Positions 26,347 to 37,555 of a stretch of DNA of 64,000 bases are shown piece after piece. The position numbers were made by a program, and so were the translations under genes. Where the stretch lies: contig JAMXBD010001575.1 of the NCBI GenBank assembly GCA_024138025.1, positions 186,001 to 250,000 of the forward strand. Reading direction: 5' to 3'. Under the pieces are notes generated by a model. That model was not told the origin of the DNA. It did no database searches and saw nothing but the letters and a program-made list of their open reading frames with translations. Each line of letters opens with the position of its first letter. The stretch's first letter is position 1. This DNA is from Combretum micranthum. Its lineage: Eukaryota > Streptophyta > Magnoliopsida > Myrtales > Combretaceae.

Positions 26347-26602
26347 CTAAAAAAAGTGGGTTCGGTAATTTCTTTTAGTTGAGCCCACTATGGTATTTTC
26401 CTTTTTTAATTGATTATTAATATTATTTATTATTACCATTAGGCTCATGTCAATGGGCTCCTAAGTTAAATTTAGCCATATAAGAGGTGTCAGTTTAATT
26501 CTAGGCTTCTATATTCACACCAGCATTGGTTGGCTTGGTTCAACACACTACATATGTATGTGATATTTTATTTTAATTATCTAATTACTTAATCAATGTC
26601 AA

Positions 26603-26626
26603 ATCATCATCATCATCATCATCATT
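26603..26626 (+). repeat. (ATC)n microsatellite
   Basis: About eight uninterrupted trinucleotide units. Confidence 0.9.
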
Positions 26627-27362
26627 ATTGCTGATGCTGCAACTGTAGAGATCCAACCAGGGAAGGTTTGGAATGTGTCATTTAGAACCTAAAACCGCCT
26701 CAATAATAAATCTTAAAACACCAACTATTTATAAACAAATAACACGAGAAAAAGAAAGAAAAGAAAAAACTAGTGACATTGAATGCAAGGGAAAAAGACG
26801 ATTGAAATCTTTTTATATATCCAAAAGAGAATGCACTATACTGACAATGTCTATATTTCTGTCATTCCTGGCAAATATCTAGTAGTTTCTAGAGTGATTT
26901 TGAGAGAAGATTCTGATAGAGTGATTGTAGAAGAGAAGGCGCAGATGCAGTGCCTGATTGATTTTGTTGAGCGGCAGTATGTTGTGTTACTATTAGTGTT
27001 TGTCACGGCTAGGGATTTATATTCTTAATTTTTCTTTATGTGATGTTGTTCACATAAAAACCGACTATCGAGAACTTTATTATTGTTGATTTTTCATTTT
27101 TTTTTAATAATACCAGCCAAGTTTCACATCGGCTTATACGTATAACCCAAAACTACCCTGAACCCTATAGGGTTTTTAACAGATCAAGTATTCTATAACA
27201 ACACACTCAATTGCATCCCTATGTTGGTACTGCATGGAACTAAGCCATTGGGAATTCGGGAAGTCAGTTGATTAAAGTTGCACTAGCTTAGGGGAGGTGC
27301 ATTCAACCTATGGGCCTAGGAATATTAGGTTAACTTAGCACAATTCCCTTGTGTTTAATTTA
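26627..27362. other. Intergenic sequence with unrecognised short ORFs
   Basis: Overlapping plus-strand frames at 26673-26882 and 26783-27028 (69 and 81 residues) are the only sizeable ones. Neither resembles a family I know. The 27120-27330 part has balanced composition ('gggaattcgggaagtcagttg') and may be a decayed LTR or transcript-derived piece, but this cannot be supported further. Confidence 0.25.
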
Positions 27363-27662
27363 CGAGTTTATATTGTAAATGGTATCTGAACTTTGACAAA
27401 ATATACAATTAGGTATCTAAACTTTGAAAATAATCAATTTATTATCTAAATTTTGATTGATCAATTTAGTACTGAAAGAACTTTTCATGCATGCCAATAG
27501 TACTTCAATCAAGTTCTTCCAAGTGCTAATTGCTCGATTTAAAAATTTTGAGTATTAAATTAATCAAATTCAAAGTTCAGGTATTAAAGTGATCAATTTT
27601 TAGATTAAGATACCTAATTACATATTTTGCCAATGTCCAACCACCATTTATGACATTATCCC
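27363..27662. mobile_element. Foldback MITE-like element, family A, copy 3
   Basis: The left end has 'aaatggtatctgaactttgacaaaatatacaattaggta' modules. Their inverse appears on the right ('agatacctaattacatattttgccaatgtcc'), ending 'gacattatccctt'. The centre contains CATGCATGCC-type sequence also present in copy 1 at about 590. Confidence 0.55.
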
Positions 27663-27844
27663 TTAATTTAATTTAGTTTCTTTACCCAATTACGACAATT
27701 TTACTATTTAGGCCATATAAATTTTAGGCTAAAAGCATCAATAACCTAATTCTAACTTATAATCTATTTATTGTATAGCAAGCCTACTATGAATCCAAAT
27801 CAATTTATTTAATTTCCTAGCCCGTGTTAAATTTTGCCTACTTA

Positions 27845-28690
27845 ATGTTTTGATTTTCTTGATCAAAATTGCTAAATGGTCTACTTTGCTCATAACTCAT
27901 TTTAGAAAATTACAAAACAATCTAATCCCGTTAAGATTTTAAATTTGTCAAATAGCCATTAAATTTATAGGAAGGTCTATAGCATTCCTTCATGCAATTA
28001 GATAGCCAATTTGTTTTTCAATGAAATTATTCATTTGCATGGTGTAGCTAAGTTTATTACTTTCGTAGGGACAGCATGTTCTTTAGTCATTCTTAGAGTA
28101 CTTTGTGGATGATGTTTGATTCGTCTCTAAATTTCAATAGCATTGCGCTTCCTCAAATAGATGGCTAGATAAAAATAATCAATCTAATACTTAACAACTT
28201 GATTTGCAGCATATGTGGATAATAGTGCTTTGCATTGTTCAATTGGGAAAAAGTCATCTGTTATTGCATACAGCAAGACACCTTAGTATGCTTCAAACTT
28301 GTTAAAGCTTCCATTCGAAATGGGTTTATGTGTGGTAGCAAAAACTTTAGTTAAGTAATGGTAGGCTACTACTGCAAAGGTGAAGCAAAAGTTGGTGGAA
28401 AGTAATGCCAAGTATGAGGAAGCAGCTAATAGGCATTGAAGGAAGAAGACATTTGCTAATAGAGATAAAATTATTGTATTCCTATGGAAGGAGTAATCCT
28501 AACTAGTGCTTATAGTAAATTACAGTCTAAGAAGTATGGGCCATATCAATTAACTCAAAAGATTAATGACAATGCTTATGTTGTGGTTATACTTGATAGC
28601 ATAAGGATTTTCAAGACATTTAATGTGATGGATATTTATCCATATTATCCTTCTAATGAGCCCATATATCCATATTCAACTATAACTTGA
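27845..28690 (+). pseudogene. Ty3/gypsy retrotransposon relic (integrase to pol C-terminus)
   Basis: A decayed plus-strand pol 3' end. At about 27847 a 'DQNC-MVYFAH' stretch fits the gypsy 'VDRFSKM' core-domain segment. About 28015-28060 gives FNEIIHLHGVAKFIT. About 28205-28260 gives AYVDNSALHCSIGKK. The open part at 28484-28690 gives KLQSKKYGPYQLTQKIND, then NAYVV and FKTFNVMDIYPYYPSNEP, the usual C-terminal end of plant gypsy polyproteins. Stops and frameshifts interrupt every block upstream of 28484. No gag, protease or reverse transcriptase and no paired LTRs were seen, so this is a truncated fossil. Confidence 0.75.
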
Positions 28691-29200
28691 GGATAAGTTT
28701 TTCTCAAGTAGAGAGAACTAATGTCGATGAGATTATCCTTGATAATATGGATTGGCGGGATAAATAGAATCGAAGATATTCTTTACATATTTTTTATAAT
28801 TCTTTAAAGTTTCTTTAAATTTTTTTAAGGGTTTTATAGTATAATTTACACTATCTATAAACAATTTTCATTTAAAAATAAAGTTTCTTTTAGTCTCTCT
28901 ATTATTTCCAGTATTTACTCTATGTCAAAAATCTCATTTCCTACATGTGATTTTTGAAAAACAAAATACAAGAATAACCACATTTATGATATGTGATTTC
29001 CAAAATTAATATCCTTTTTAAATCACATGTACTACTTACAACTTTCTAATTAACATAATGTAACATGTATGATTATTATGTAAAGCGAAAATCACATGTC
29101 TAACATGCCATTTTGCTACAATAATTTAGTAATTCATTTGATATAAACCATAGTCACATAATTAATTTCTCTAAAGTGATGCAAACAAATAAAAACTTCT
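28691..29200. other. Sequence following the gypsy relic
   Basis: It probably starts with the 3' untranslated part or LTR of the same relic ('aggataagtttttctcaagtag'). No boundary could be fixed. The rest is AT-rich and non-coding. Confidence 0.3.
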
Positions 29201-29590
29201 CTATAACATAGGAAAAGTTCTATATGGTTTTGTCATTAATTTTAACGGGACTGGTTCTGTCGACTATCCAACACTCACATCATATCCAACCATAATTGAA
29301 CCACTAAAATAGTTAATATTCAAATTATTATATTTATTTTAATGCTTAGATGAATGACTAAACAATCTCGTCAGTGGGACCATAGAAGCTCCCCTTCTCT
29401 ATAACATTGGAAAATTATATATGGTTTTGTGATTAATTTTAATGAGAACAGTTGATATTTATGGCTTAAATTCATACCAAACGTGATCGCTATTAAAATA
29501 ATTAATATACTAATTACCATATTTATTATAATGAGTGATTGGACAGTCGTATTGATAGGATCGTAAAACTTCCCATATAACATATATCAT
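29201..29590 (+). repeat. Tandem duplication, period 198 bp
   Basis: 'ctataacataggaaaa' at 29201 recurs as 'ctataacattggaaaa' at 29399. Both are followed by 'tatatggttttgt.attaatttta', by 'aatta.tat...aaatta..atatttat', and by a diverged 'gactgaacaatcgt' motif. The two copies differ by many substitutions and are non-coding. Confidence 0.6.
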
Positions 29591-32500
29591 GTAGAAATAT
29601 ATCATAATCTAATCTAGTTGTATTGTGGTAAAGGAGGAAGCTATGAAATGAAATATTACATTGATTGGGTGCCTAAATAGGCTTGAATGCTAGACGCATA
29701 ATCTAGATACGGATTTAACCATGTCATGTCTAGGTCTAAACTACTTATTATTTGTGTAAAATTTTATTGATTAAACCCATTTATAATTGTATTTAAACCT
29801 TAGCACTGAGCTGAATCGGCTCGGACCCACCATGTCAAAAGTCAAGTCAAAAGCGGCCTAAAACCAACTCTGCACCTTGCATATGCCCACACCAAGCCAA
29901 TTCACGAGTGAATTCATGGTCCGTTGACCCAGCCACATTAATTAATATTGAAAAATAAAATAAAAATGTAAAGAAAATTCTCTTAAATAAGATAAAATAA
30001 AAAAATCAATGAAAAATAAAATAAACATAAAATTAAAAATTAAAATAAATTTAAAATCAAATATTACAAATTTCCAACTTGAAACAAAATTGGGCTTAAA
30101 AACAATTTAGAGGAATAGTTTAAGATATGCATCTATTTATACACAAGTACATTAACATATAGTTATAAATTTAGTAACAGAGAAATTTAAAACACTCAAG
30201 AGTCAAGATAAACTCTCATAAAGACAAGATAAGTTCCACATTATTAAAAAACTAAAAACTACATTTGTCACAAGACTATAAAAGTAAAAAGAAATATCCT
30301 TTTAAATATATTTATTACATGTATTGACAATAATAAAAACACATTTGATGTTGTATATAGGTAATAAGTGTTAATAATTCTCATGAAAATGAGATTAAAT
30401 ATTTATTTCTTTTTTTTAACTTCTTATTGTCTTTCCCCCTTTTTTTTATATATTTTAGGTACTTGATGTAGCCTAACCCTGTAGGTTAGTGTGTTAAGCC
30501 ATTAAACTAGCCATATCCCGCCAATCCATCAAGTTGGCAAATAGATTATGATCCGTACAACTTAGCCAGGCTGGTAAGTCAGACCCATTGATGCTAGGTT
30601 ATGCCATTTCACGAAACCAACTCAACTTGTATGAAGATCAAAATTCTAATTGTATCATGTGATGTTTAGGTTGGCAAGTTAACTCTTAAACTATCTTTAT
30701 ACCTTTTATTAACCATACTATAATTTATCTAACGATTATGCCCATTATTGTTCTGGGTTCGACAGGTGCAGATCGTATTTTTAAGGTAATATTCTTGTAG
30801 TTGCGTATTCAATTTCATGGAACTGTCATTGATTAGGAAATTATTCGATCGCATTATTCCCTTAGTTATTCGTTGTATTGGATGCTTTGCATGAGATTTG
30901 ATACCTCAAGGAGCGAGAAGATGAAGATGGAGTGGATGACGATCTTATCACCTCAAAACAAAAATATATCAATTGAACATTTTTCTCTGTTTCCCTTGTG
31001 TCAACAACGCTTTTTTACCCTCATCATTCATGTACTTTCGATTTTTTTTTATTTTGCTTTTTATCTTTTATTTTTTATATTTTTATTATTTATTTATTTA
31101 AATCTTTGTTTTTTCATCAATTTGATCATTTTGACATCATATTTTTCATCTTTTTCAAATAGATATTGTCAAGAAACAAATACAAATGAAAAATTAATAG
31201 TTTTACTCATTAATAGATAAAACAAATATAATAAAAATATGATATAAATAAATTATAGATGCAAATTTAATATAGATACGAGTAGAGTAAAAATCAAACG
31301 ATGCAAAAACTATATAAGATATCTGGAATATGAGATTGACAATGACGTCTACGTGCAAGCCAGTTTGTTTGGCATATATGCAACCGTAATAAGCGGTGTC
31401 ATTGAATTCTCTTCTGGAAGTTGAATCTCTTTTTTATTTTTTATTTTTTGGCCATAAGCAAGGTTGAGTTGAAAGTAGCTTTATCGCACATGGGTTATGC
31501 CAGGCATCACTAATCTAGGGCTATTGCTTTTTATCCTAATTTGAAATTGTATTTAAGGGAAATGAATTGGCTATATGTATGATTTTAAGACTGACTATTC
31601 AAATAATGAATCAAATTAGGTTCCAACACAAAGCCCTTTCAAAGCTTTAGATGATGTTATCACCATGGAATTTTAATGACCTATATAGACTATATAAATT
31701 TAATGGGACTTTTCTTACCAATTCAGCCCTGCCCTAGTCAGTAGTCCTCAACCGACGTGCTAATCAAGAAGTACTAAGATTAAAAAATTTGAGAAAACGG
31801 ACGAGGGATCTTAGTCTGGCAAGAAAACTTGCATGGTTGGTTCAGTCTAACTGATCTGGCCGATAGATCTGTATTCCTCAACAAACTTCCCAAAATGAAT
31901 CCTCCTCTTCTTATGTCAAGTTTTACAAACATTCAAACGCACCTCAGATTAGAATCAAGCAGATTCAGGCTAAACTTAAGTACAACTTGCTCGAATTTAG
32001 TTAGGATACAAGTTTTTGAGACATAGTATACATTTCTTAAAAATATATATATATATATATATATATTACATAGAGGAGCAAGATCAAATTCAATCAAATC
32101 TCACTCAAGCTTAATATATTTTAAATTCATTTATTTGGTTTGTTTTGTATTAACATGTTATATGTTTTTTTCTATAAATTAACCATTGCTGTTCTTTATA
32201 GATATATATATATAGTTGCTTTTATTGTATCTTATTTAAGCATATGTCCTTTTTCAGAGACACAATGATATCAGAACTGCAAGTTAAAAAAGGCCATCCG
32301 TTATCTCAATATAAATTTATAGTCCATTCCAACATTGATTATGATACAATTTACCATTATTAATATACAACAAATGAACGGATATATTAGCTCAATGAGA
32401 TGAATATTTGCTGTCTCAAAAATGTTATCTCAATTCTATTTCTGCGAATAAACACTTAACATGTGTTATAAAATTAATAATTCATTTTTGGATATGTTTT

Positions 32501-32840
32501 ATTACTTTTTACTCATGACTCGTGTTATTTGTAAGACACAATGACATTTTCGGAATAGTAACTTTCCATAAGTTGATTTTACTCTATATATCTTTTTTTT
32601 CCATCTTATTCTATATATCTTTAAGTGGATATCTTTCTACATTAAATAGGAGACTGCTGATCTTATATATTGAGAATTGGTGTTTTACCTTCAACCAAAA
32701 CCAAATTAAATAATTTTCCCGGCTCTGTTTTGATTGAAAACTTCTAAAATCCAAATGGTCTTAACCTTCTCCAGAAAAAAGCTAGAAGTCAACTTTTTGA
32801 ACTTTTCATTTGTATATTTTTATTAGGGCCCTTTCACTAG
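29591..32840. other. AT-rich intergenic sequence
   Basis: No gene recognised. Short ORFs at 30873-31220 (hydrophobic, Phe-rich from T-rich DNA) and 31829-32026 have no family resemblance. A (TA)n run lies at about 32044-32067. The last part, about 32100-32840, would be the upstream region of the DUF26 gene. Confidence 0.35.
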
Positions 32841-32848
32841 TATATAAG
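32841..32848 (+). promoter_or_regulatory. TATA box of the DUF26 gene
   Basis: TATATAAG lies 90 bp upstream of the ATG at 32931, a usual distance for a plant promoter with a short leader. Transcription would start near 32870. Confidence 0.6.
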
Positions 32849-32930
32849 TAGTAAAGCTCCCCCAACGTCCATAAGCACACCACCTTCATACACGACATTT
32901 TTCATAAAACCTTAGAGCGACATTACAACA

Positions 32931-33667
32931 ATGTCTCAATCAACATTCACAGCCTTCTTTTTCTGTCTTATTTCATCCTCTCTTCTCATCGAATTTGCTT
33001 TTGCAGCTGACCCCCTTTTCCATTTTTGTTCCAACCCGGAAAATTTCACCTCCGGCAGTCCATATGAATCAAACCTGAACAAGCTCACTGGGGTTCTCTA
33101 CACCCAAACCCCTACTTCTGGTTTCGGTCTTTGTAAGGTTGGTCAATCTTATCAAGATCAAGAGTTTACGGTCTAGCCCTGTGTCGGGGCGATGTGTCTT
33201 CCACGGATTGCAAATCCTGCGTGGCTGATGCAGGAAGTGAAATCCGAAAACGATGCCCTTATAACAAAGGTGCAATCATATGGTACGACTACTGTCTCTT
33301 CAAGTATACAAACCAAGACTTCTTTGGACAAATCGATAATACTAATAAGTTCTACATGTGGAACGTAAATAAAGTGAATGATACGGCTATTTTCAATCAA
33401 AAGACTAAGGAATTGTTGAGCAAACTAAGCGAAGAAGCCTATGAAACACCAAAATTATATGCCACTGGAGAGGCGGAATTGAAGGGATCAAGGAAGCTTT
33501 ATGGTTTGGTACAATGCACGAGGGATCTTTCGAGATCTGATTGCAAGAAATGTCTTGATCAAGCCATAAGTGAACTTCCAAGCTGTTGTGATGGCAAGGA
33601 AGGTGGAAGGGTTGTTGGTGGAAGTTGCAATTTTCGATATGAAATTTATCCATTTGTTAATCTCTAG
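32931..33667 (+). pseudogene. Cysteine-rich repeat secretory protein (DUF26/Gnk2), frameshifted
   Basis: A single-exon gene for a secreted protein of the plant DUF26 (ginkbilobin-2-like) family. These proteins have one or two Cys-rich domains and act in the apoplast. The ATG at 32931 begins a signal peptide (hydrophobic FFFCLISSSLL, probable cleavage after AFA at about residue 26). The first domain has its C-x8-C-x2-C motif at LCRGDVSSTDCKSC and the second at VQCTRDLSRSDCKKC. There is no transmembrane segment or kinase, so this is the secretory class, not a receptor kinase. The stop is at 33665-33667, and total length fits the usual 240-250 residues. The reading frame breaks near 33155-33165 (an apparent extra AG after 'gatcaag'), leading to a stop at 33173-33175 before the first Cys motif. 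All other positions look conserved, so this is a very recent pseudogene or a sequence error. Confidence 0.85.
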
Positions 33668-34584
33668 ATTGAGATTAATTTTCTGTATTATTAATTAGAA
33701 TAAGGAAAAAATATATTGTTATTACTGCTGAAAGTGTACTCATGCTGTCCCGTAATAATTATGGAGACCTAAATAAACTAGAGAATTGATTGGTATTTCC
33801 ATTATCTTTCTAAGGTGTCTTTGTTTTGCTGAAAATATGTTCCACAAGTTTTTAATATATATTTGTTGTGCGAATATAATTTTGCAGCCATCAAAATATG
33901 AAAAACAATTTTTATTAAGAAATTTATATACTTCATTTTCCTTGTTTATCATTGACATTTTTTTTAGTTAGCATTATTATTGGCCCTCGAGCATCTCAAT
34001 CCAACCTAACCTACTTTTAAAAGCCACACATAACAACTAACCATAATTTTAGATTGGGTTCAAGAAAAGATATGGTTAAATACAGTAAGTGCTAGTCATA
34101 TATGCTTTATATATCAAATCGTAGAGCCTCTCGAAGGGGAACTAGTATATCTACGAATTGATGCCCTTAGTAAAATTCATAAATTCCTTAACTATCAAAG
34201 CTTTTTACATGGGAGTTTAAACGAAACCTCAACCTTCTCTGGTATGCATGCTCTATCGAATGTATAGTCAACACCACGTGTAAGACCAAAGAAGGTTAAA
34301 TTCTCTTAAAACAGAGTAGTTACCGGTTAAATCATTCTTCTTATTTACTCCGTCGAATGAATAAAAATAATAAAATTACTATTCCTAAGGACATATTCCA
34401 ACTATGCAAAGTTCTGGATAAATAGATTGTTATAAATGATGAATACAAAATAAAAGAAAAGAGAACAGAAAGAGAACTAAGCAACAGGAATATATTTAAT
34501 TTGAAAACCCTGCAGGAACTTGATATTAGAAAAAAAATCATGAAATGGAGTAAGAAATTCAATATGCCATGGATATTAATGTCA
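33668..34584. other. Downstream intergenic sequence
   Basis: Short 3' flank of the DUF26 gene, then AT-rich DNA without a recognised gene or element. Confidence 0.4.
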
Positions 34585-34931
34585 CGTTTGGTATACCAAA
34601 ATGATTTGAATGGAATGGAATAGGTTATAGAATGATAAATCCATTCCTATGTTTAGAAGTGTATCTAGAATAAAATGGCTGTAAGATGTGTTTGTCAGAA
34701 GTGTTCCTTGCAATAAATACAATTTATAAATATGCAATAGGATAAAAGAGTAATCATATTGCATGTAATTAATAAAGCTAGGATGAAATCGCGATTTCAT
34801 CTTCGAATTTCCTTTCAAAACCAGAATTATCAATTCCAAAAAATTACGATTCCAGCTTGTAAAAAACATGGGAAATGAAATGAAATATGAAATTACGATT
34901 CCATTCCAAGTTTAATACTGCATACCAAACA
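34585..34931. mobile_element. Foldback MITE-like element, family D
   Basis: The ends are CGTTTGGTATACC and GCATACCAAACA, inverted copies. Subterminal parts have 'atttgaatggaatggaat' on the left and 'aattacgattccattcca' on the right. The interior has the inverted 'gatgaaatcgcgatttcatc' palindrome. No ORF. Related 'ggaatcatgattcc' pieces occur at about 14380-14720. Confidence 0.6.
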
Positions 34932-35680
34932 TGATATAATATCTAGGGCATAATAAATTCGTAGGAAGCTGTAAAGGAAACAAAATACCACACTTCTAAT
35001 GGTCTGTTTGTTGGTCGCTAATTAAATGGGGCAACCTCCTAGCTATCTAATGGCCAAAAAAAAAAAAAAAAAAAATCTCCTAGATATCTCCATTCGTATT
35101 GCGAGGATGTTGCCCCACATCCCCATCCTAGTCAATGTCTTGATACCATCTTAGTATTATTGAACTCAACATAAGAGGCACTTTTTAAAATATCTTGATC
35201 CATTAAAGCCAATAATAGGTCATCAATAGTTTGGGCACCCAATACATACATACATATATACATATATATACACCCCCGCTTCTTATTTCCATAAAGCTAT
35301 ATGAGCACCAAAATGATCCCCACATGGAATGTCATGTAAGGTGCTTGTAATGCTTTCCTCGTTGGATTTTGTCTAATTAAGAAATAGACACTTGCTTTGA
35401 AATAAATTAATCAATTGCAACGTGGTAATAAAGACATAGGCCACAAACTTTTAGATGTCGATTGGTTTGCAAAGAGAATAAAATTATTACGAATTGCTAT
35501 TACTGGGAATATGCAATCCCCTTTGGTTCATAAATCTAGTGAACCACTTCTTACATGTTTGGTTCATATGAATGTCATAGTTGATAAATAAAAGGTACTA
35601 AAGTATTCTTCTCTCTTTCGCTTAATAGTAAATAAGTTTATTTAAATTATAGATATAACATATAAAAAAGAGAACTAAAA
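34932..35680. other. Intergenic sequence
   Basis: Non-coding; contains a poly-A run near 35054-35076 and a (TACATA)n-like stretch near 35246-35272. Confidence 0.4.
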
Positions 35681-35850
35681 GTTTAAACAATATGATGGAC
35701 AAACAGTTTGGCACAATTCCATTTCTAGGAGAATGCCATCAGTGGTCAAAACTAAATATATTATAGTTTAAACAATATGATGGGCAAACAGTTTGGCACA
35801 ATTCCATTTCTAAGAGAATGCCATCAGTGGCCGAAACTAAATGTATTATA
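35681..35850 (+). repeat. Recent tandem duplication, 85-bp period
   Basis: 'gtttaaacaatatgatgg' at 35681 recurs at 35766. The copies run through 'cagtttggcacaattcc' and 'gagaatgccatcagtgg' with only a few differences, so this duplication is younger than the others in the window. Confidence 0.85.
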
Positions 35851-35864
35851 AATTATAGATAATA

Positions 35865-36223
35865 GGTAAATTACACCAGAACATCATAATATTTGTGGAT
35901 AAATTCATGTGAAGTTATAACATTTTGAATAGTTAAAAAAAAGTTATAATACTTAAAATAAATTGGTCAACTGAGGTTATCATTATATCAACATGAAAAA
36001 TATTTAAAATTAAAACTCAAAAGATTTGGCATGTTATGACACATGCTAATGGTGACCTTAATTGATCCATTTCTCAAATATTGTGACCTTTTTTTAACTA
36101 CTTGAAACGTTATAACCTGAAATGAACTTACTCTCTAAATGTGTGACCTCTTTTTAGCTGTTTGAAACGTTATGATCTCAAATAAACTAACCTCTCAAAT
36201 GTTGTAACCTTCCGGTGTAATTT
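35865..36223. mobile_element. MITE-like element, family C, copy 3
   Basis: It starts GGTAAATTACACCAGAAC and ends 'ccggtgtaatttatt', inverted ends shared with the copies at 13715 and 15267. Internal modules 'gaaacgttataacctgaaatgaactta' and 'gaaacgttatgatctcaaataaacta' form a local repeat near 36105-36185. Confidence 0.65.
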
Positions 36224-37205
36224 ATTTTATTGATAATTGATAGCTTAAATCAATTTATTAGTTAGCTCAAAATAATTAAAATTTTATTGGATAGTGAATA
36301 TTATATAATACTTTAATATTTATCACCACTTATCATTAGTTATTAATTCGTAGAAGAATAGCAAAACCTATATTAACACTCAAAACAGAATTGTTATTGA
36401 TTTTTAAAAAGTATCCTTTCAATAATGTCATAAATCGTTAATTAAATTTTATTATTGATTAATCTATTTTTAATGCTAAAGTTTTATTTCTCAATAGTCT
36501 ATTATTAATTAATAAGTGCTATTAGTAAAAGCCTTTGTCTTTATATTCAATATTATATTTAACATATAAAACAGTTGTAAAATTTGATTTGAAAATTATT
36601 GCATTATAAATATATCTGTAATTATAAAATTATTGTATCTTAATATAAGCTCATATCATATATTATTTATAATTTAATTTTATATAATACTTTAATATAA
36701 ATTATTTATTTTCATGACATTTTATAGTAATTTTATTAAACTATAATATTATTTCTATTTAATATATCAGATTTTTAAATATGTAATATAATTATATGCT
36801 TATCACATTTGGTATCCTGAAAATTTTTATAAAAAATATTCACACTTACTATATGGCCCAATTTGTTGGCTTTAGTATTATGTTTCAACTTTTAATATTA
36901 TAGATGATAACCATTAATAACTATCCCCTTTCAAGACATTCCACCAATCCCGTAAAACTAGAATTCATAATTTTTATCCGTGTCTTTGTAACTATCAACA
37001 AAAATTATTTTTTCAAAATGTCAACTAAAATGTATTGTGTTGTGTGGGTATTTTTCTTATGAGCGGAAATTTATTTATATAAAAAGAAATCATTTAAATA
37101 ATAATTTATTTAATTTAATTAGTTATTATTGTGAAATACCCATATAAGGGATGCGGTATCCGCTAATAGACATTACCAGAAAGTGGTGTATTGGTATTAC
37201 TCGTG
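36224..37205. other. AT-rich intergenic sequence
   Basis: Extremely AT-rich, with no coding signal and no recognised element ends. Confidence 0.4.
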
Positions 37206-37275
37206 GTTAGGGCTGTAAACAAGCCGAGCTATTCGCGAGCTACTTAAGCTCATCTAATCAAGCCAAGCTCGAGTA
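37206..37275 (+). mobile_element. Left-end fragment of a 'gctgtaaacaagc' hAT-like element
   Basis: TTAGGGCTGTAAACAAGCCG is followed by 'agctattcgcgagct' and 'ccaagctcgag'. It is the same motif set as 2555-3171 and 52680-53184, but cut off after about 70 bp. Confidence 0.45.
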
Positions 37276-37555
37276 ATAAACCTAATTTATTTGTAATTCA
37301 TAACTGCTAAAATATACTTTGTGGTCATTTTATTGATGATTATTATGATTTTAGTACCTAAAATCATTAAATTATGCTTTTAAGCCTTTAAATGAGATAT
37401 CTTATGAAAAGGAAGCAAATCGTGCAAAAAAAAAAAAAATTAGTTTGGAGGCAATCTATGATCAACATGAGGCCCCAAGTCATGTCAACAAAAACACAAA
37501 AAAATAATAATAATTGAATTTTGGCATGACAGAGACACAACTTGTCATAAGTCAT

